Shown piece by piece: positions 10,185 through 18,186 of a DNA stretch of 64,000 nucleotides (positions are counted from its first letter, which is position 1; every line of letters begins with the position of its first letter). Origin of the DNA: Cellulomonas avistercoris (lineage in GTDB: Bacteria > Actinomycetota > Actinomycetes > Actinomycetales > Cellulomonadaceae); contig NZ_JACSQV010000005.1 of assembly GCF_014836445.1 (NCBI RefSeq), positions 68,796-132,795 of the forward strand, read 5' to 3'. The notes under the pieces are model-generated. The model was not told where the DNA came from. It saw only the letters and a list, made by a program, of their open reading frames with translations, and did not search any database. Position numbers and translations under genes: made by a program.

Positions 10185-11475
10185 ACCCGGAGAGCGTCGT
10201 CGCCGTCGTGAGATGGAGCGTGCGGCCCAGGACGGTGGGCAGGGCCCCGGTGCCCAGCCCGCCCCGCCCACGGGGGACGATGCGGCTGCCCCGAGCTCGC
10301 GTCGGGCCATGCGCAGCCGGCTGGTGACACCACCGGCCGGCACGTCGTCGGCCGGTCCGACGGGCACCCCCGCGTGGTCGTCGGGCGCCGGCCAGCAGCC
10401 TGCGCGTCCCGGCCCCGTCTCCGCCGGCCCGCCCGCGGCGGGCTCGCGCGCGCCGTCCGACGACGGCTCGCGGTCGCGGCGCTCGTACCGCGACTCGGCG
10501 CTCGACCCGACCTCGGCCCCGCGTGCGGCGACGCCGCCCGCGGCACCGCCGGCTGCCCGTCCCGCCGCCCGTCCGGTCACCGCCTCGGCGCCCGCGCCCC
10601 GGCCGGCGACCTCCCCGGCACCCCCGCGGTCGGCACCCGCGCCGTCTCCCCGGCCGGCGCCCGCGCCGCCGACCCCACCCGTCTCGTCCGACTGGGGCGC
10701 GCGGGGTCAGGCCGCACCCGACCGGCGCGCCGCGTCCCGCCCTGTCGCGGCACCGCAGCCGGCACCCGCCGGCACGTGGGGCCAGCCGTCCGCGGCGCCC
10801 GCGCCCGTCGCGACGCCGCGTCCGGCCGAGGGCACCGGATGGGGTCGTGAGAGCGGACCTGCCCCGTCGACGGGTGCGCCGAGCTGGGCCGGGGGTGCCT
10901 CGTCGGCGTCCGCGGCGCCGCCGCGCACGTCCGCGTGGGGCTCGGGGACGTCGGCACCGCCGGCGGGTCCCGCCCCGGCCGCGTGGACACCGTCCTCGCC
11001 GGCGCAGGCACCTGCCGCGGCACCGTCGGTCACCTCGTTCCAGTCGTCGGCGCCCAGCGCCCCGTCCCGCCCCGCGCCGTCACCGGTCTGGACGCCGGGC
11101 GGCGCTCCGGCCACAGCGACGCCGGCCGAGCCCGCCGCCACGCAGGCACCGGAGAGCGAGCGGTCGCCGGACGCGTGGACGCGTACCCCGGACGCGCCGC
11201 CGGCTCCCGAGCCGGCAGCCCCGCCGTGGGCGGCGTCGCGGGCGGCCGGCGCCGCGCACGACGACGACCTGCACGACGACGACGACGAGGACGACGAGCC
11301 GTCGCGCCGTCTGCACCCGTACACCTGGCTGCACGTGCTGGTGCTGGCGCTCGTGGCGTTCGTCCTCGGCTTCCTCATCATGCTGCTCGTCATCCAGACG
11401 CGCTCCGACGGCACGGGCACCGAGGCCGCGGCCGCGCCTGCGGTCGCGACGGTCTCCGTCGCCGGCCCCGCCTGA
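10177..11475 (+). CDS. Proline/alanine-rich protein with one C-terminal membrane segment, function unknown
   Basis: The 432 residues begin with an Arg/Glu-rich stretch ([11 protein letters not shown]) and continue with about 330 residues of Pro/Ala/Ser-rich disorder containing repeated Trp-Gly patches (DWGARG, TWGQPS, GWGRES, SWAGG, AWGSG). An acidic run ([18 protein letters not shown]) comes next, then a transmembrane helix around residues 383-408 ([20 protein letters not shown]) and a short outside tail. A long cytoplasmic disordered arm anchored in the membrane is likely. It lies between nadD and rsfS, where many relatives have a LytR-CpsA-Psr gene; no such domain is present. I do not recognise the family. 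Confidence 0.85.
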   Translation: MSEPGERRRRREMERAAQDGGQGPGAQPAPPTGDDAAAPSSRRAMRSRLVTPPAGTSSAGPTGTPAWSSGAGQQPARPGPVSAGPPAAGSRAPSDDGSRSRRSYRDSALDPTSAPRAATPPAAPPAARPAARPVTASAPAPRPATSPAPPRSAPAPSPRPAPAPPTPPVSSDWGARGQAAPDRRAASRPVAAPQPAPAGTWGQPSAAPAPVATPRPAEGTGWGRESGPAPSTGAPSWAGGASSASAAPPRTSAWGSGTSAPPAGPAPAAWTPSSPAQAPAAAPSVTSFQSSAPSAPSRPAPSPVWTPGGAPATATPAEPAATQAPESERSPDAWTRTPDAPPAPEPAAPPWAASRAAGAAHDDDLHDDDDEDDEPSRRLHPYTWLHVLVLALVAFVLGFLIMLLVIQTRSDGTGTEAAAAPAVATVSVAGPA

Positions 11476-11543
11476 CGTCTCCCGCACCACCCGCGGCGTC
11501 GCACCACCCGGTCGACGCCGTCCCCACGACACGAGGAGCCCAT

Positions 11544-11927
11544 GTGCCTGCGAGCACCCGCGCGATCGAGCTGGCCCACGCGGCAGCGCGCGCCGCTTCC
11601 GACCTGAAGGCGCAGGAGATCATCGCGCTCGACGTGAGCGAGCAGCTGGTCCTGACCGACGTCTTCCTCATCGCCTCCGGCACGAACGAGCGGCAGGTCG
11701 GCGGCATCGTCGACGCCGTCGAGGAGGCCCTGCACCACCTGGGCGCCAAGCCGGTGCGCCGTGAGGGCAAGGCGCAGGGGCGGTGGGTGCTCATCGACTT
11801 CGGCGAGATCGTGGTGCACGTGCAGCACGCCGAGGACCGCGTGTACTACGCGCTCGAGCGGCTCTGGAAGGACTGCCCGCTCATCGAGCTGCCCCCCGAG
11901 GAGCGTGGCGAGCAGGCGGACGCGTGA
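11544..11927 (+). CDS. rsfS: Ribosomal silencing factor RsfS
   Basis: RsfS binds L14 on the large subunit and blocks subunit joining under starvation. The 127 residues match the family: KAQEIIALDVSEQLVLTDVF, SGTNERQVGGIVDAVEE, and WVLIDFGEIVVHV followed by YALERLW near the end. The GTG start follows GAGGAG (11533-11538) at five bases; the ATG in another frame two bases earlier is not used. Its stop overlaps the GTG of the next gene (GTGA). Confidence 0.96.
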   Translation: MPASTRAIELAHAAARAASDLKAQEIIALDVSEQLVLTDVFLIASGTNERQVGGIVDAVEEALHHLGAKPVRREGKAQGRWVLIDFGEIVVHVQHAEDRVYYALERLWKDCPLIELPPEERGEQADA

Positions 11928-12622
11928 CGCAGCGCCTGCTGCTGTGGCGGCACGCGCGCACCGCGTACAACTCGCAGGCGCGCCTGCAGGGCCAGATCGA
12001 CATCCCGCTGGACGAGGTGGGGCACTGGCAGGCCCGGACGTCGGCCGCCCGGTTGGCCGTCCGGCACCGGCCGGTGCGCATCGTCGCCTCGGACCTGACG
12101 CGGGCCGTCGAGACGGCGACGTACCTCAGCCGCGCGCTGGACGTGCCCGTCGAGCTCGACCCCCGGCTGCGTGAGCGGGCGTTCGGAGCCTGGGAGGGCC
12201 TGACGGGCCAGGAGATCGAGGCCGGCTGGCCGGGGGAGTTCGTGGCGTGGCGCGCGGGCGGCGATCCGGCCGGGGTCGGTGCCGAGTCGCGCGCGGACGT
12301 GGCAGCACGCGTGTCCGCGGCGGTGCTCGACCAGGTGGCCCGCACACCGGGTCGGGGCGACGTCGTCATCGTCTCCCACGGTGCGGCGCTGGGCTCGCTC
12401 GTGGCGGAGCTCCTCGGCCAGGCGCCGGCATGGCGCGGCCTGGTCGGCATGCACAACGCCCACTGGGCGGAGATGACGTCGTCGGGCTCGGGTGTCGAGC
12501 CCGCCTGGCGGCTGCTCGGCTACAACATCGGCCCGACCGACGCGTCGGCGGACTGGAACGCCGGCCCGGACCCGGAGCCGGCGGAACAGGACGCGGACGA
12601 CGCGACCCGCGACCCCGACTGA
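11924..12622 (+). CDS. Histidine phosphatase family protein (phosphoglycerate mutase-like)
   Basis: The 232-residue protein belongs to the histidine phosphatase superfamily. It has LLLWRHARTAYN, where the RHxxT-type histidine is phosphorylated, RAFGAWEGLT carrying the acid/base glutamate region, and VVIVSHGAALGSL with the second histidine. It follows rsfS with a GTGA overlap, the common actinobacterial order nadD-rsfS-phosphatase. In relatives the gene is often annotated as phosphoglycerate mutase or GpmB, but the substrate cannot be read from sequence. Confidence 0.9.
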   Translation: MTQRLLLWRHARTAYNSQARLQGQIDIPLDEVGHWQARTSAARLAVRHRPVRIVASDLTRAVETATYLSRALDVPVELDPRLRERAFGAWEGLTGQEIEAGWPGEFVAWRAGGDPAGVGAESRADVAARVSAAVLDQVARTPGRGDVVIVSHGAALGSLVAELLGQAPAWRGLVGMHNAHWAEMTSSGSGVEPAWRLLGYNIGPTDASADWNAGPDPEPAEQDADDATRDPD

Positions 12623-12661
12623 CGGCGCGTTGCACGTCACACGACGATCGCCCGGACGCGA

Positions 12662-12692
12662 TTGGCGCTTCGCCGCTCGTTCGTCCTAGACT
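12662..12692 (+). promoter_or_regulatory. Probable tRNA-Ala promoter
   Basis: TTGGCG (12662-12667) and TAGACT (12687-12692) are 19 bases apart, slightly wide, placed 43 bases before the tRNA. Confidence 0.5.
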
Positions 12693-12735
12693 CTCGGGGC
12701 GCCCCCAGGGGCGTCGAGGTCCGCTCGCGGACCAC

Positions 12736-12808
12736 GGGGCTGTGGCGCAGCTGGTAGCGCACCTGCATGGCATGCAGGGGGTCAGGGGTTCGAATCCCCT
12801 CAGCTCCA
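12736..12808 (+). tRNA. tRNA-Ala (anticodon GGC)
   Basis: The 73-base cloverleaf is clear. The acceptor stem GGGGCTG pairs with CAGCTCC and includes the G3-U70 pair that defines alanine tRNAs. The D-loop has AGCTGGTAGC, the anticodon stem CCTGC/GCAGG encloses loop ATGGCAT (anticodon GGC), and the T arm is AGGGGTTCGAATCCCCT. The discriminator is A; CCA is not encoded. Confidence 0.97.
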
Positions 12809-12814
12809 CGTCGT

Positions 12815-12851
12815 ACGAAGCGGGACATCCACCACGGATGTCCCGCTTCGT
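12815..12851 (+). terminator. Strong hairpin terminator after tRNA-Ala
   Basis: ACGAAGCGGGACATCC, loop ACCAC, then a perfect 16-base complement GGATGTCCCGCTTCGT. It also stands downstream of the leftward gene ending at 12911, so it may act in both directions. Confidence 0.85.
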
Positions 12852-12910
12852 CGTTCGTCGGGGTGGGAGCAGGCGCGGGTGGCCGGGACGTCCCGTCGGC
12901 TCTGCTCCCG

Positions 12911-13201
12911 TCAGCGCAGCTGCACGGGGAAGACCTCGGTGCGGGCGACGACGCGGTCACGCTCGGCAGCCAGGTGCACCCGCCGGGGATCGGCCAGGTA
13001 CCCGTCGAGAGCCGCACGGTCGGCGAAGCGGTAGACCTGCACCTCGTGCGGGTGCCCGTCGGCGCCGTCGCCGACCACGCGCTGCAGCACCTGCCCGCCG
13101 TGGCCCGCGACCAGCGCGAGGACGGTGTCCTCGTAGTGCGTCATCGCGTCCTCGTGGCCCGGCGCCGCCCACAGGAGGCAGCACAGCGTGAGCTCGCTCA
13201 T
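12911..13201 (-). CDS. Small dimeric alpha/beta-barrel-like protein, function unknown
   Basis: The 96 residues (start MSELTLCCLLWAAPGHEDAM) read like a ferredoxin-fold dimeric barrel of the DUF1330/antibiotic-biosynthesis-monooxygenase type: beta strand LTLCCLLWAA, helix AMTHYEDTVLALVAGHGG, strand QVLQRVVG, then HEVQVYRFADRAALDGYLADPRR, in which the phrase 'a stated value, then a date/position line' typical of the fold (VYRFxDRxAxxxYLxDPRR) is seen. No catalytic residue can be assigned. CAGACT lies seven bases before the ATG, so the mRNA may be leaderless. Confidence 0.75.
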   Translation of the reverse strand: MSELTLCCLLWAAPGHEDAMTHYEDTVLALVAGHGGQVLQRVVGDGADGHPHEVQVYRFADRAALDGYLADPRRVHLAAERDRVVARTEVFPVQLR

Positions 13202-13445
13202 GGTGAGCAGTCTGCCGTGGTCCGTCGGTCACGCGCAGGGCCGGCGGCGGTGCCTCGTCGCGCCGCCGAGTCGTAGGGTGATTTGACTCCAGTGTGATGA
13301 TCCAGCACACTCGCCGGGCGGCTGCGGCCCGTCGGCGGAAGCCAGCGGGTGCGGCCGTCCGGAAGGCGCGGGCCGCCGGTCCCGACGTGGGGACGCGGTG
13401 GACTTCCGAGGACGTTCCCCGCTTGACGCACGAAGGAGTGCTTCC
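13202..13445 (+). promoter_or_regulatory. Control region of the xylanase gene
   Basis: Inside these 244 bases an inverted repeat AGTGTG-N9-CACACT (13291-13311) directly follows TTGACT (13283-13288), a plausible -35 element, so it could be an operator for a sugar-responsive repressor. No LacI-type TGGGAGCGCTCCCA site, as used by CelR regulators, was found. AAGGAGTG at 13434-13441 serves as ribosome-binding site. Confidence 0.5.
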
Positions 13446-14471
13446 ATGTCCTCTGTCCCCACCCGCACCGCGCACCGGACGCGACGTCCGGTGCGCTCGC
13501 TGATCGGCGCCGTCGCCGTCGGCGCGCTGCTGGCAGGCGGTGTCGCCGCCGCCGCCCCCGCGATGGCTGCCACGATCAACAGCAACCAGACCGGCACCAG
13601 CGGCGGCTACTGGTTCTCGTTCTGGACCGACAGCCCCGGCACCGTGTCGTCCGGCATGAACGACGGCGGCAACTACACGACGAACTGGCAGAACACGGGC
13701 AACTTCGTCATCGGCAAGGGCTGGTCCAAGGGCGACAGCTCCAAGGTGGTGTCCTACTCGGGGTCGTTCAACCCGTCCGGCAACGCCTACCTGACGCTCT
13801 ACGGGTGGACCAACGGTCCGCTCATCGAGTACTACATCGTCGACTCGTGGGGCACCTACCGCCCGACCGGGACGTTCAAGGGCACCGTCACGAGTGACGG
13901 CGGCACCTACGACATCTACGAGACGACGCGCGTCAACGCCCCCTCGATCGAGGGGAACAGCTCGACGTTCAAGCAGTTCTGGTCGGTCCGCCAGCAGAAG
14001 CGCGTCGGCGGCACCATCACCGCCGGCAACCACTTCTCCGCGTGGGCGTCCAAGGGCATGCAGCTGGGCAACCACAACTACATGATCCTGGCGACCGAGG
14101 GCTACCAGTCCTCCGGCAGCTCGAACATCACGATGTCGGCGGGCTCGGGCGGCGGCGGCAACACCGGCGGCGGCAACACGGGCGGTGGGAACACCGGTGG
14201 TGGCAACACCGGCGGCGGCACCGGGTCGTGCACCGCGACCGCGACCAAGGCCGAGAGCTGGGGCGACCGGTTCAACGTCACGTACACGGTCTCGGGCAAG
14301 TCGAACTGGTCCGTCACGGTCTACCCGAGCAACGGGCAGTCGATCCAGAGCTCGTGGGGTGCCAACCGCAACGGCAACACCTTCACGCCCAACGGCTCGA
14401 ACAGCTTCGGCGTGACGTACTACAAGGGCAGCAACAACGTCGACTGGACGCCCACCGGCGTCTGCTCGTAG
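13446..14471 (+). CDS. Secreted endo-1,4-beta-xylanase, GH11 with C-terminal CBM2b-type module
   Basis: This 341-residue enzyme cleaves internal beta-1,4 bonds of xylan outside the cell. A basic n-region with RTRRPVRS and a hydrophobic core ending APAMA predicts a signal peptide cut near residue 41. The GH11 jelly-roll follows (about 42-235): [18 protein letters not shown] holds the nucleophile glutamate and [13 protein letters not shown] the acid/base glutamate, so it should be active. A linker of GGGNT repeats leads to about 80 residues starting [20 protein letters not shown], which match the xylan-binding CBM2b modules of Cellulomonas xylanases (Cys at both ends). It stands alone, with no other polysaccharide gene nearby, and is followed by a terminator. 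Confidence 0.95.
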   Translation: MSSVPTRTAHRTRRPVRSLIGAVAVGALLAGGVAAAAPAMAATINSNQTGTSGGYWFSFWTDSPGTVSSGMNDGGNYTTNWQNTGNFVIGKGWSKGDSSKVVSYSGSFNPSGNAYLTLYGWTNGPLIEYYIVDSWGTYRPTGTFKGTVTSDGGTYDIYETTRVNAPSIEGNSSTFKQFWSVRQQKRVGGTITAGNHFSAWASKGMQLGNHNYMILATEGYQSSGSSNITMSAGSGGGGNTGGGNTGGGNTGGGNTGGGTGSCTATATKAESWGDRFNVTYTVSGKSNWSVTVYPSNGQSIQSSWGANRNGNTFTPNGSNSFGVTYYKGSNNVDWTPTGVCS

Positions 14472-14480
14472 TCGTCGTGC

Positions 14481-14516
14481 GCGGGGGCGTCGGGGCTGCG
14501 GCCCCCGCGCCCCCGC
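14481..14516 (+). terminator. Hairpin terminator between xylanase and the convergent small gene
   Basis: GCGGGGGCG-T-CGGGG pairs with CCCCG-C-GCCCCCGC around a short loop, a 14-bp stem with one bulged T; symmetrical enough to serve both converging genes. Confidence 0.7.
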
Positions 14517-14530
14517 GGTGCGCCCGGGCG

Positions 14531-14767
14531 TCAGGGTGCGGCGGCGGCCGGCGGTGCGGCCGGGTCCTCGCTGCTCGCGCGCCCGGCGACGAACGCGTCG
14601 AGGGCGGGGCCCTGCGCCCGCACGCAGTCCACGAGCTCGTCGCCCGTGCACGTCCACAGGCCCACGGTGATGTGGTCACCGTCACGCTCGAGCACGCGCC
14701 ACACCGCGCCCGAGTCCTCCCACCGGCGCAGCACCGCGACGGCGTCCTGCGGTGCGTGCGTCGTCAC
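14531..14767 (-). CDS. Small conserved hypothetical protein coupled to MarR
   Basis: The 78 residues start MTTHAPQDAVAVLRRWEDSG and continue AVWRVLERDGDHITVGLWTCTG, then ELVDCVRAQGPALDAFVAGR, followed by an Ala/Pro tail. The pattern, a helix, a Trp-rich strand pair and a final helix ending in SSED, resembles a small actinobacterial family of unknown function. Its GTG overlaps the stop of the upstream MarR gene (GTGA), so the two are translated together, which suggests it acts with or is controlled by that regulator. Confidence 0.75.
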   Translation of the reverse strand: MTTHAPQDAVAVLRRWEDSGAVWRVLERDGDHITVGLWTCTGDELVDCVRAQGPALDAFVAGRASSEDPAAPPAAAAP

Positions 14768-15264
14768 GTGCGCCCGACCTCGTCCAGCGGCGGGGTGAGT
14801 CGCCCCTCCGGGTCGAGCCGCTTGAGCATCGTGCGGGTCAGGTCCTCGAGCCGGTGGACCTGCTCGGGCGTCAGGGCGTCGAGGACCAGGGCGCGGGCCG
14901 TCTCGACGTGGCCCGGAGCGGTGCGCACGACCAGGTCCCACCCGTCCTGCGTCAGGTGCGCGTTGGTCGCGCGACGGTCGTCGGGGCACGGTGCGCGCTC
15001 GACCAGCCCGCGGTCCTCGAGGCGGCGCACGACGTGCGACAGGCGGGGGAGCGTCGCGTTGGTGCGCCGGGCGAGGTCGGACATGCGCAACGTCCGCCGC
15101 GAGGCCTCGGACAGCATCGCGAGCACCTGGTACTCGAAGTGCGTGAGTCCCGCGTCCTGCTGCAGCTGGGAGTCGAGCTGCGCGGGCAGGAGCTCGGCCA
15201 CGGCCACGAGGCCCAGCCAGGCGCGCAGCTCGTCGGGTGTCAGCCAGCGGGTCTCGGGGGGCAC
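14764..15264 (-). CDS. MarR-family transcriptional regulator
   Basis: The 166-residue protein has the winged-helix layout of MarR dimers: LDSQLQQDAGLTHFEYQVLAML (helices 1-2), RMSDLARRTNATLPRLSHVVRRL (recognition helix) and the wing GLVERAPCPDDRRATNAHLT with the conserved DxRxxxxxLT-like motif. The GTG start is supported by a TAGCAT box six bases upstream. An AGTTG-N6-CAACT palindrome in front of that box suggests autorepression. It is divergent from ppc; the ligand is unknown and no efflux or stress gene lies nearby. Confidence 0.92.
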   Translation of the reverse strand: MPPETRWLTPDELRAWLGLVAVAELLPAQLDSQLQQDAGLTHFEYQVLAMLSEASRRTLRMSDLARRTNATLPRLSHVVRRLEDRGLVERAPCPDDRRATNAHLTQDGWDLVVRTAPGHVETARALVLDALTPEQVHRLEDLTRTMLKRLDPEGRLTPPLDEVGRT

Positions 15265-15270
15265 GGCACC

Positions 15271-15276
15271 ATGCTA
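15271..15276 (-). promoter_or_regulatory. Leaderless -10 box of the MarR gene
   Basis: TAGCAT on the minus strand, exactly six bases before the GTG; no ribosome-binding site. Confidence 0.6.
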
Positions 15277-15283
15277 CCTCAAC

Positions 15284-15299
15284 AGTTGACGCGACAACT
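15284..15299. promoter_or_regulatory. Probable MarR operator
   Basis: The palindrome AGTTG-ACGCGA-CAACT is of the form used by many actinobacterial MarR proteins. It lies immediately upstream of the -10 box of the MarR gene, over its -35 region, so binding would block that promoter. It is about 90 bases from the ppc -10 box. Confidence 0.65.
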
Positions 15300-15385
15300 T
15301 GGATGAGGAGCTCTCGTCATCCGCGGGGGGGCTCCGGGACCGCCCACCCGTCGGTCGCCCTCACCGAGCACGACCGGAAGTCAAC

Positions 15386-15391
15386 TACCTT
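15386..15391 (+). promoter_or_regulatory. Leaderless -10 box of ppc
   Basis: TACCTT followed by six bases and the GTG start of ppc. Confidence 0.6.
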
Positions 15392-15397
15392 TCTCCC

Positions 15398-18073
15398 GTG
15401 AGTGAAGCGGAGATCGGGTCGGACGTCCCTCGCGGCGTCGTCAGCCATGAGGTACCGGAGCTCCTGCGCAACGACGTCCGGCTGCTCGGCGAGCTGCTCG
15501 GCCGCGTGCTGCGCGACGCCGGTGGGGAGGACCTGCTCGAGGACGTCGAACGCCTGCGCGAGCTGGCGATCGCGTCGCACAGCGAGCCGAACGGCCATGC
15601 GCTGGACGAGGCCGAGGCGCTGGTCGCGGGGTTCAGCCACGCGCGCGCCGAGCAGGTGGCACGTGCCTTCACCTGCTACTTCCACCTGGCCAACCTGGCC
15701 GAGGAGTACCACCGGGTGCGCGTGCTGCGCGACCGCGAGTCGCGGCTCTCGCCGCACGAGCTCGCGCCCGACGACTCGCTGCCCGCCGCGTACCAGCAGC
15801 TGGTCAGCGAGGTCGGCGAGGAGACGGCACGCGAGCGCCTGCGCGACCTCGAGTTCCGGCCGGTGTTCACGGCGCACCCGACCGAGGCCCGCCGTCGCGC
15901 GGTCTCCCGGTCGATCCGTCGTGTCGCCGAGCTCGTCGCCGAGCGGGACACGCTGAACATCGGCGGCACCAGCCTCGCCGAGAACGAGCGGCGGCTCCTG
16001 GCCGAGATCGACACGCTGTGGCGGACGTCACCCCTGCGTGCCGAGAAGCCCACCGTGCTCGACGAGGTCGCCACGGTGCTCTCGATCTTCGACGCCACGC
16101 TCGCCGACGTCCTGCCCACGGTGTACCGCCGCCTCGACGACTGGCTCCTCGAGGACGCGGCCGGCACCACCACGCCCGCGGTGAGCCCGTTCGCGCGGCT
16201 CGGGTCGTGGATCGGCGGGGACCGCGACGGCAACCCCAACGTCACGGCCGAGGTCACCCGCGCGGCGGCCGCCATGGCGTCCGAGCACGCGCTCGGCGCG
16301 CTGCTGGCATCGGCCCGCCGCACGGCCGACTGCCTCACGCTCGACGCCGCGGGGACGCCCCCGTCGGCCGAGCTCGGCGCGCTGTGGCAGCGCCAGCGCT
16401 CGCTGTCGGACGCGATCACGTCGCGGATCGCCGGCTCCGCGCCGAACGAGCCGCACCGCCGCGCGCTGCTCGGCATCGTCGAGCGCATCGCGGCCACCCG
16501 TCGGCGCGACGCCGACCTGGCGTACGCGAACGCCGACGAGCTCGAGAAGGACCTGCTGATCGTGCAGGACTCGCTGCGGGCCGCCGGCGCCCGCCGGGCC
16601 GCCTTCGGCGACCTGCAGCGGCTCATCTGGCAGGTGCAGACCTTCGGCTTCCACCTCGCCGAGCTCGAGGTGCGCCAGCACTCCCAGGTGCACGCCGCGG
16701 CGCTGGCCGACATCGACGCCCACGGCATCGACGGCGACCTGCAGCCCATGACGCTCGAGGTGCTCGACACGTTCCGGGCGCTCGGCACCGTGCAGCGACG
16801 GTTCGGGGTCGCCGCGGCGCGCCGCTACATCGTGTCCTTCACGCAGTCGCCCGAGCACCTGCCGGCCGTGTACCGCCTCGCCGACCTGGCGTTCGGTGGT
16901 CCCGAGCACGCGCCGGTCATCGACGCCATCCCGCTGTTCGAGACGTTCGCCGACCTGCAGAACAGCGTCGACCTGCTCGACGCCGCGCTCGAGCACCCGC
17001 GCGTGCAGGAGCGTCTGGCGGCCAACGGCCGGCGCGTCGAGGTCATGCTCGGGTACTCCGACTCCTCGAAGGACGTCGGCCCGTTGTCCGCGACGCTCGC
17101 GCTCGACGACGCCCAGCGGCGCATCGCCGACTGGGCCAAGCGCAACGACATCGTCCTGACGCTCTTCCACGGCCGCGGTGGCGCCCTCGGGCGCGGCGGC
17201 GGCCCCGCGAACCGCGCCGTCCTGGCGCAGCCGCCGGGCTCCGTCGACGGCCGCTTCAAGCTGACCGAGCAGGGCGAGGTCATCTTCGCCCGCTACGGGG
17301 ACCCGGACATCGCGACCCGGCACATCGAGCAGGTCACGGCGGCCACGCTGCTCGCCGACGCGCCGAGCGTCGTGCGGCGCAACGACGAGGCGGCCGCCCG
17401 GTTCGCCGATCTCGCGTCCCGCCTCGACGTGGCCTCGCGCGAGCACTTCCACCGCCTGGTGCGTGCCGACGGGTTCCCCTCGTGGTTCGCGCAGGTCACG
17501 CCGCTCGAGGAGATCGGGCTGCTCCCGATCGGGTCGCGGCCGGCACGACGCGGGCTGTCGGTCTCGTCGCTCGACGACCTGCGCGCGATCCCGTGGGTCT
17601 TCTCGTGGTCCCAGGCGCGCATCAACCTGGCCGGCTGGTACGGCCTGGGCACCGCACTGGCGGCCATCGGGGACGTCGAGGAGCTGCGCGCCGCGTACGC
17701 CGAGTGGCCGCTGTTCGCGACCATCATCGACAACGTCGAGATGTCGCTGGCCAAGACCGACGAGCGCATCGCCGCGCGCTACCTCGCGCTCGGCGACCGG
17801 GACGACCTCGCCCAGCTCGTCCTCGACGAGATGCGGCTGACGCGGCAGTGGGTGCTCGCGACGACCGGCAGCACGGACGTCCTGTCCCGGCGTCGGATCC
17901 TGGGACGTGCCGTCCAGCTGCGCAGCCCCTACGTCGACGCGCTGTCCCTGCTGCAGCTGCGCGCCCTGCGCGGCCTGCGGACCGGTCAGGAGCAGGCGTC
18001 GACCGACGACCTGCAGCGGCTGCTCCTGCTCACCGTCAACGGCGTCGCGGCGGGCCTGCAGAACACCGGCTGA
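15398..18073 (+). CDS. ppc: Phosphoenolpyruvate carboxylase
   Basis: PEP carboxylase fixes bicarbonate onto PEP to give oxaloacetate, replenishing the TCA cycle. The 891 residues are full length for the family. Catalytic histidine lies in FTAHPTEARRR (near residue 161). The substrate loop GSWIGGDRDGNPNV, the lysine region LGYSDSSKDVG, the mobile loop FHGRGGALGRGGGP and the terminal NGVAAGLQNTG are all present. Start GTG at 15398 rests on the -10 box six bases upstream; the longer reading upstream lacks any ribosome-binding site. A complex hairpin follows the stop. Confidence 0.98.
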   Translation: MSEAEIGSDVPRGVVSHEVPELLRNDVRLLGELLGRVLRDAGGEDLLEDVERLRELAIASHSEPNGHALDEAEALVAGFSHARAEQVARAFTCYFHLANLAEEYHRVRVLRDRESRLSPHELAPDDSLPAAYQQLVSEVGEETARERLRDLEFRPVFTAHPTEARRRAVSRSIRRVAELVAERDTLNIGGTSLAENERRLLAEIDTLWRTSPLRAEKPTVLDEVATVLSIFDATLADVLPTVYRRLDDWLLEDAAGTTTPAVSPFARLGSWIGGDRDGNPNVTAEVTRAAAAMASEHALGALLASARRTADCLTLDAAGTPPSAELGALWQRQRSLSDAITSRIAGSAPNEPHRRALLGIVERIAATRRRDADLAYANADELEKDLLIVQDSLRAAGARRAAFGDLQRLIWQVQTFGFHLAELEVRQHSQVHAAALADIDAHGIDGDLQPMTLEVLDTFRALGTVQRRFGVAAARRYIVSFTQSPEHLPAVYRLADLAFGGPEHAPVIDAIPLFETFADLQNSVDLLDAALEHPRVQERLAANGRRVEVMLGYSDSSKDVGPLSATLALDDAQRRIADWAKRNDIVLTLFHGRGGALGRGGGPANRAVLAQPPGSVDGRFKLTEQGEVIFARYGDPDIATRHIEQVTAATLLADAPSVVRRNDEAAARFADLASRLDVASREHFHRLVRADGFPSWFAQVTPLEEIGLLPIGSRPARRGLSVSSLDDLRAIPWVFSWSQARINLAGWYGLGTALAAIGDVEELRAAYAEWPLFATIIDNVEMSLAKTDERIAARYLALGDRDDLAQLVLDEMRLTRQWVLATTGSTDVLSRRRILGRAVQLRSPYVDALSLLQLRALRGLRTGQEQASTDDLQRLLLLTVNGVAAGLQNTG

Positions 18074-18087
18074 CCGCACCGCACGAG

Positions 18088-18129
18088 GACGCCCCGGACC
18101 GGGCGGTCGACCGTCCGGTGCGGGGCGTC
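18088..18129 (+). terminator. Hairpin terminator after ppc
   Basis: GACGCCCC...ACCG...GCGGTCGACCGT...CGGT...GGGGCGTC forms a nested stem of about 42 bases between the convergent ppc and Ycf46-like genes. Confidence 0.7.
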
Positions 18130-18186
18130 CTGCGTCGTCGTCGGTGCAGGGCTGGCTGCCGCGGTGGTTTAGGTGCCGCGGCCGCC

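Noticed and set aside
12815..12851. Long inverted repeat beside the tRNA gene as an attachment site or transposon end
   Set aside because: A simple perfect stem with a five-base loop directly after the tRNA is a terminator; no integrase or duplicated tRNA end was found.
14150..14222. Repeated GGCGGCAACACC-like units in the xylanase gene
   Set aside because: These are the GGGNT linker of a modular enzyme, not a mobile or regulatory repeat.
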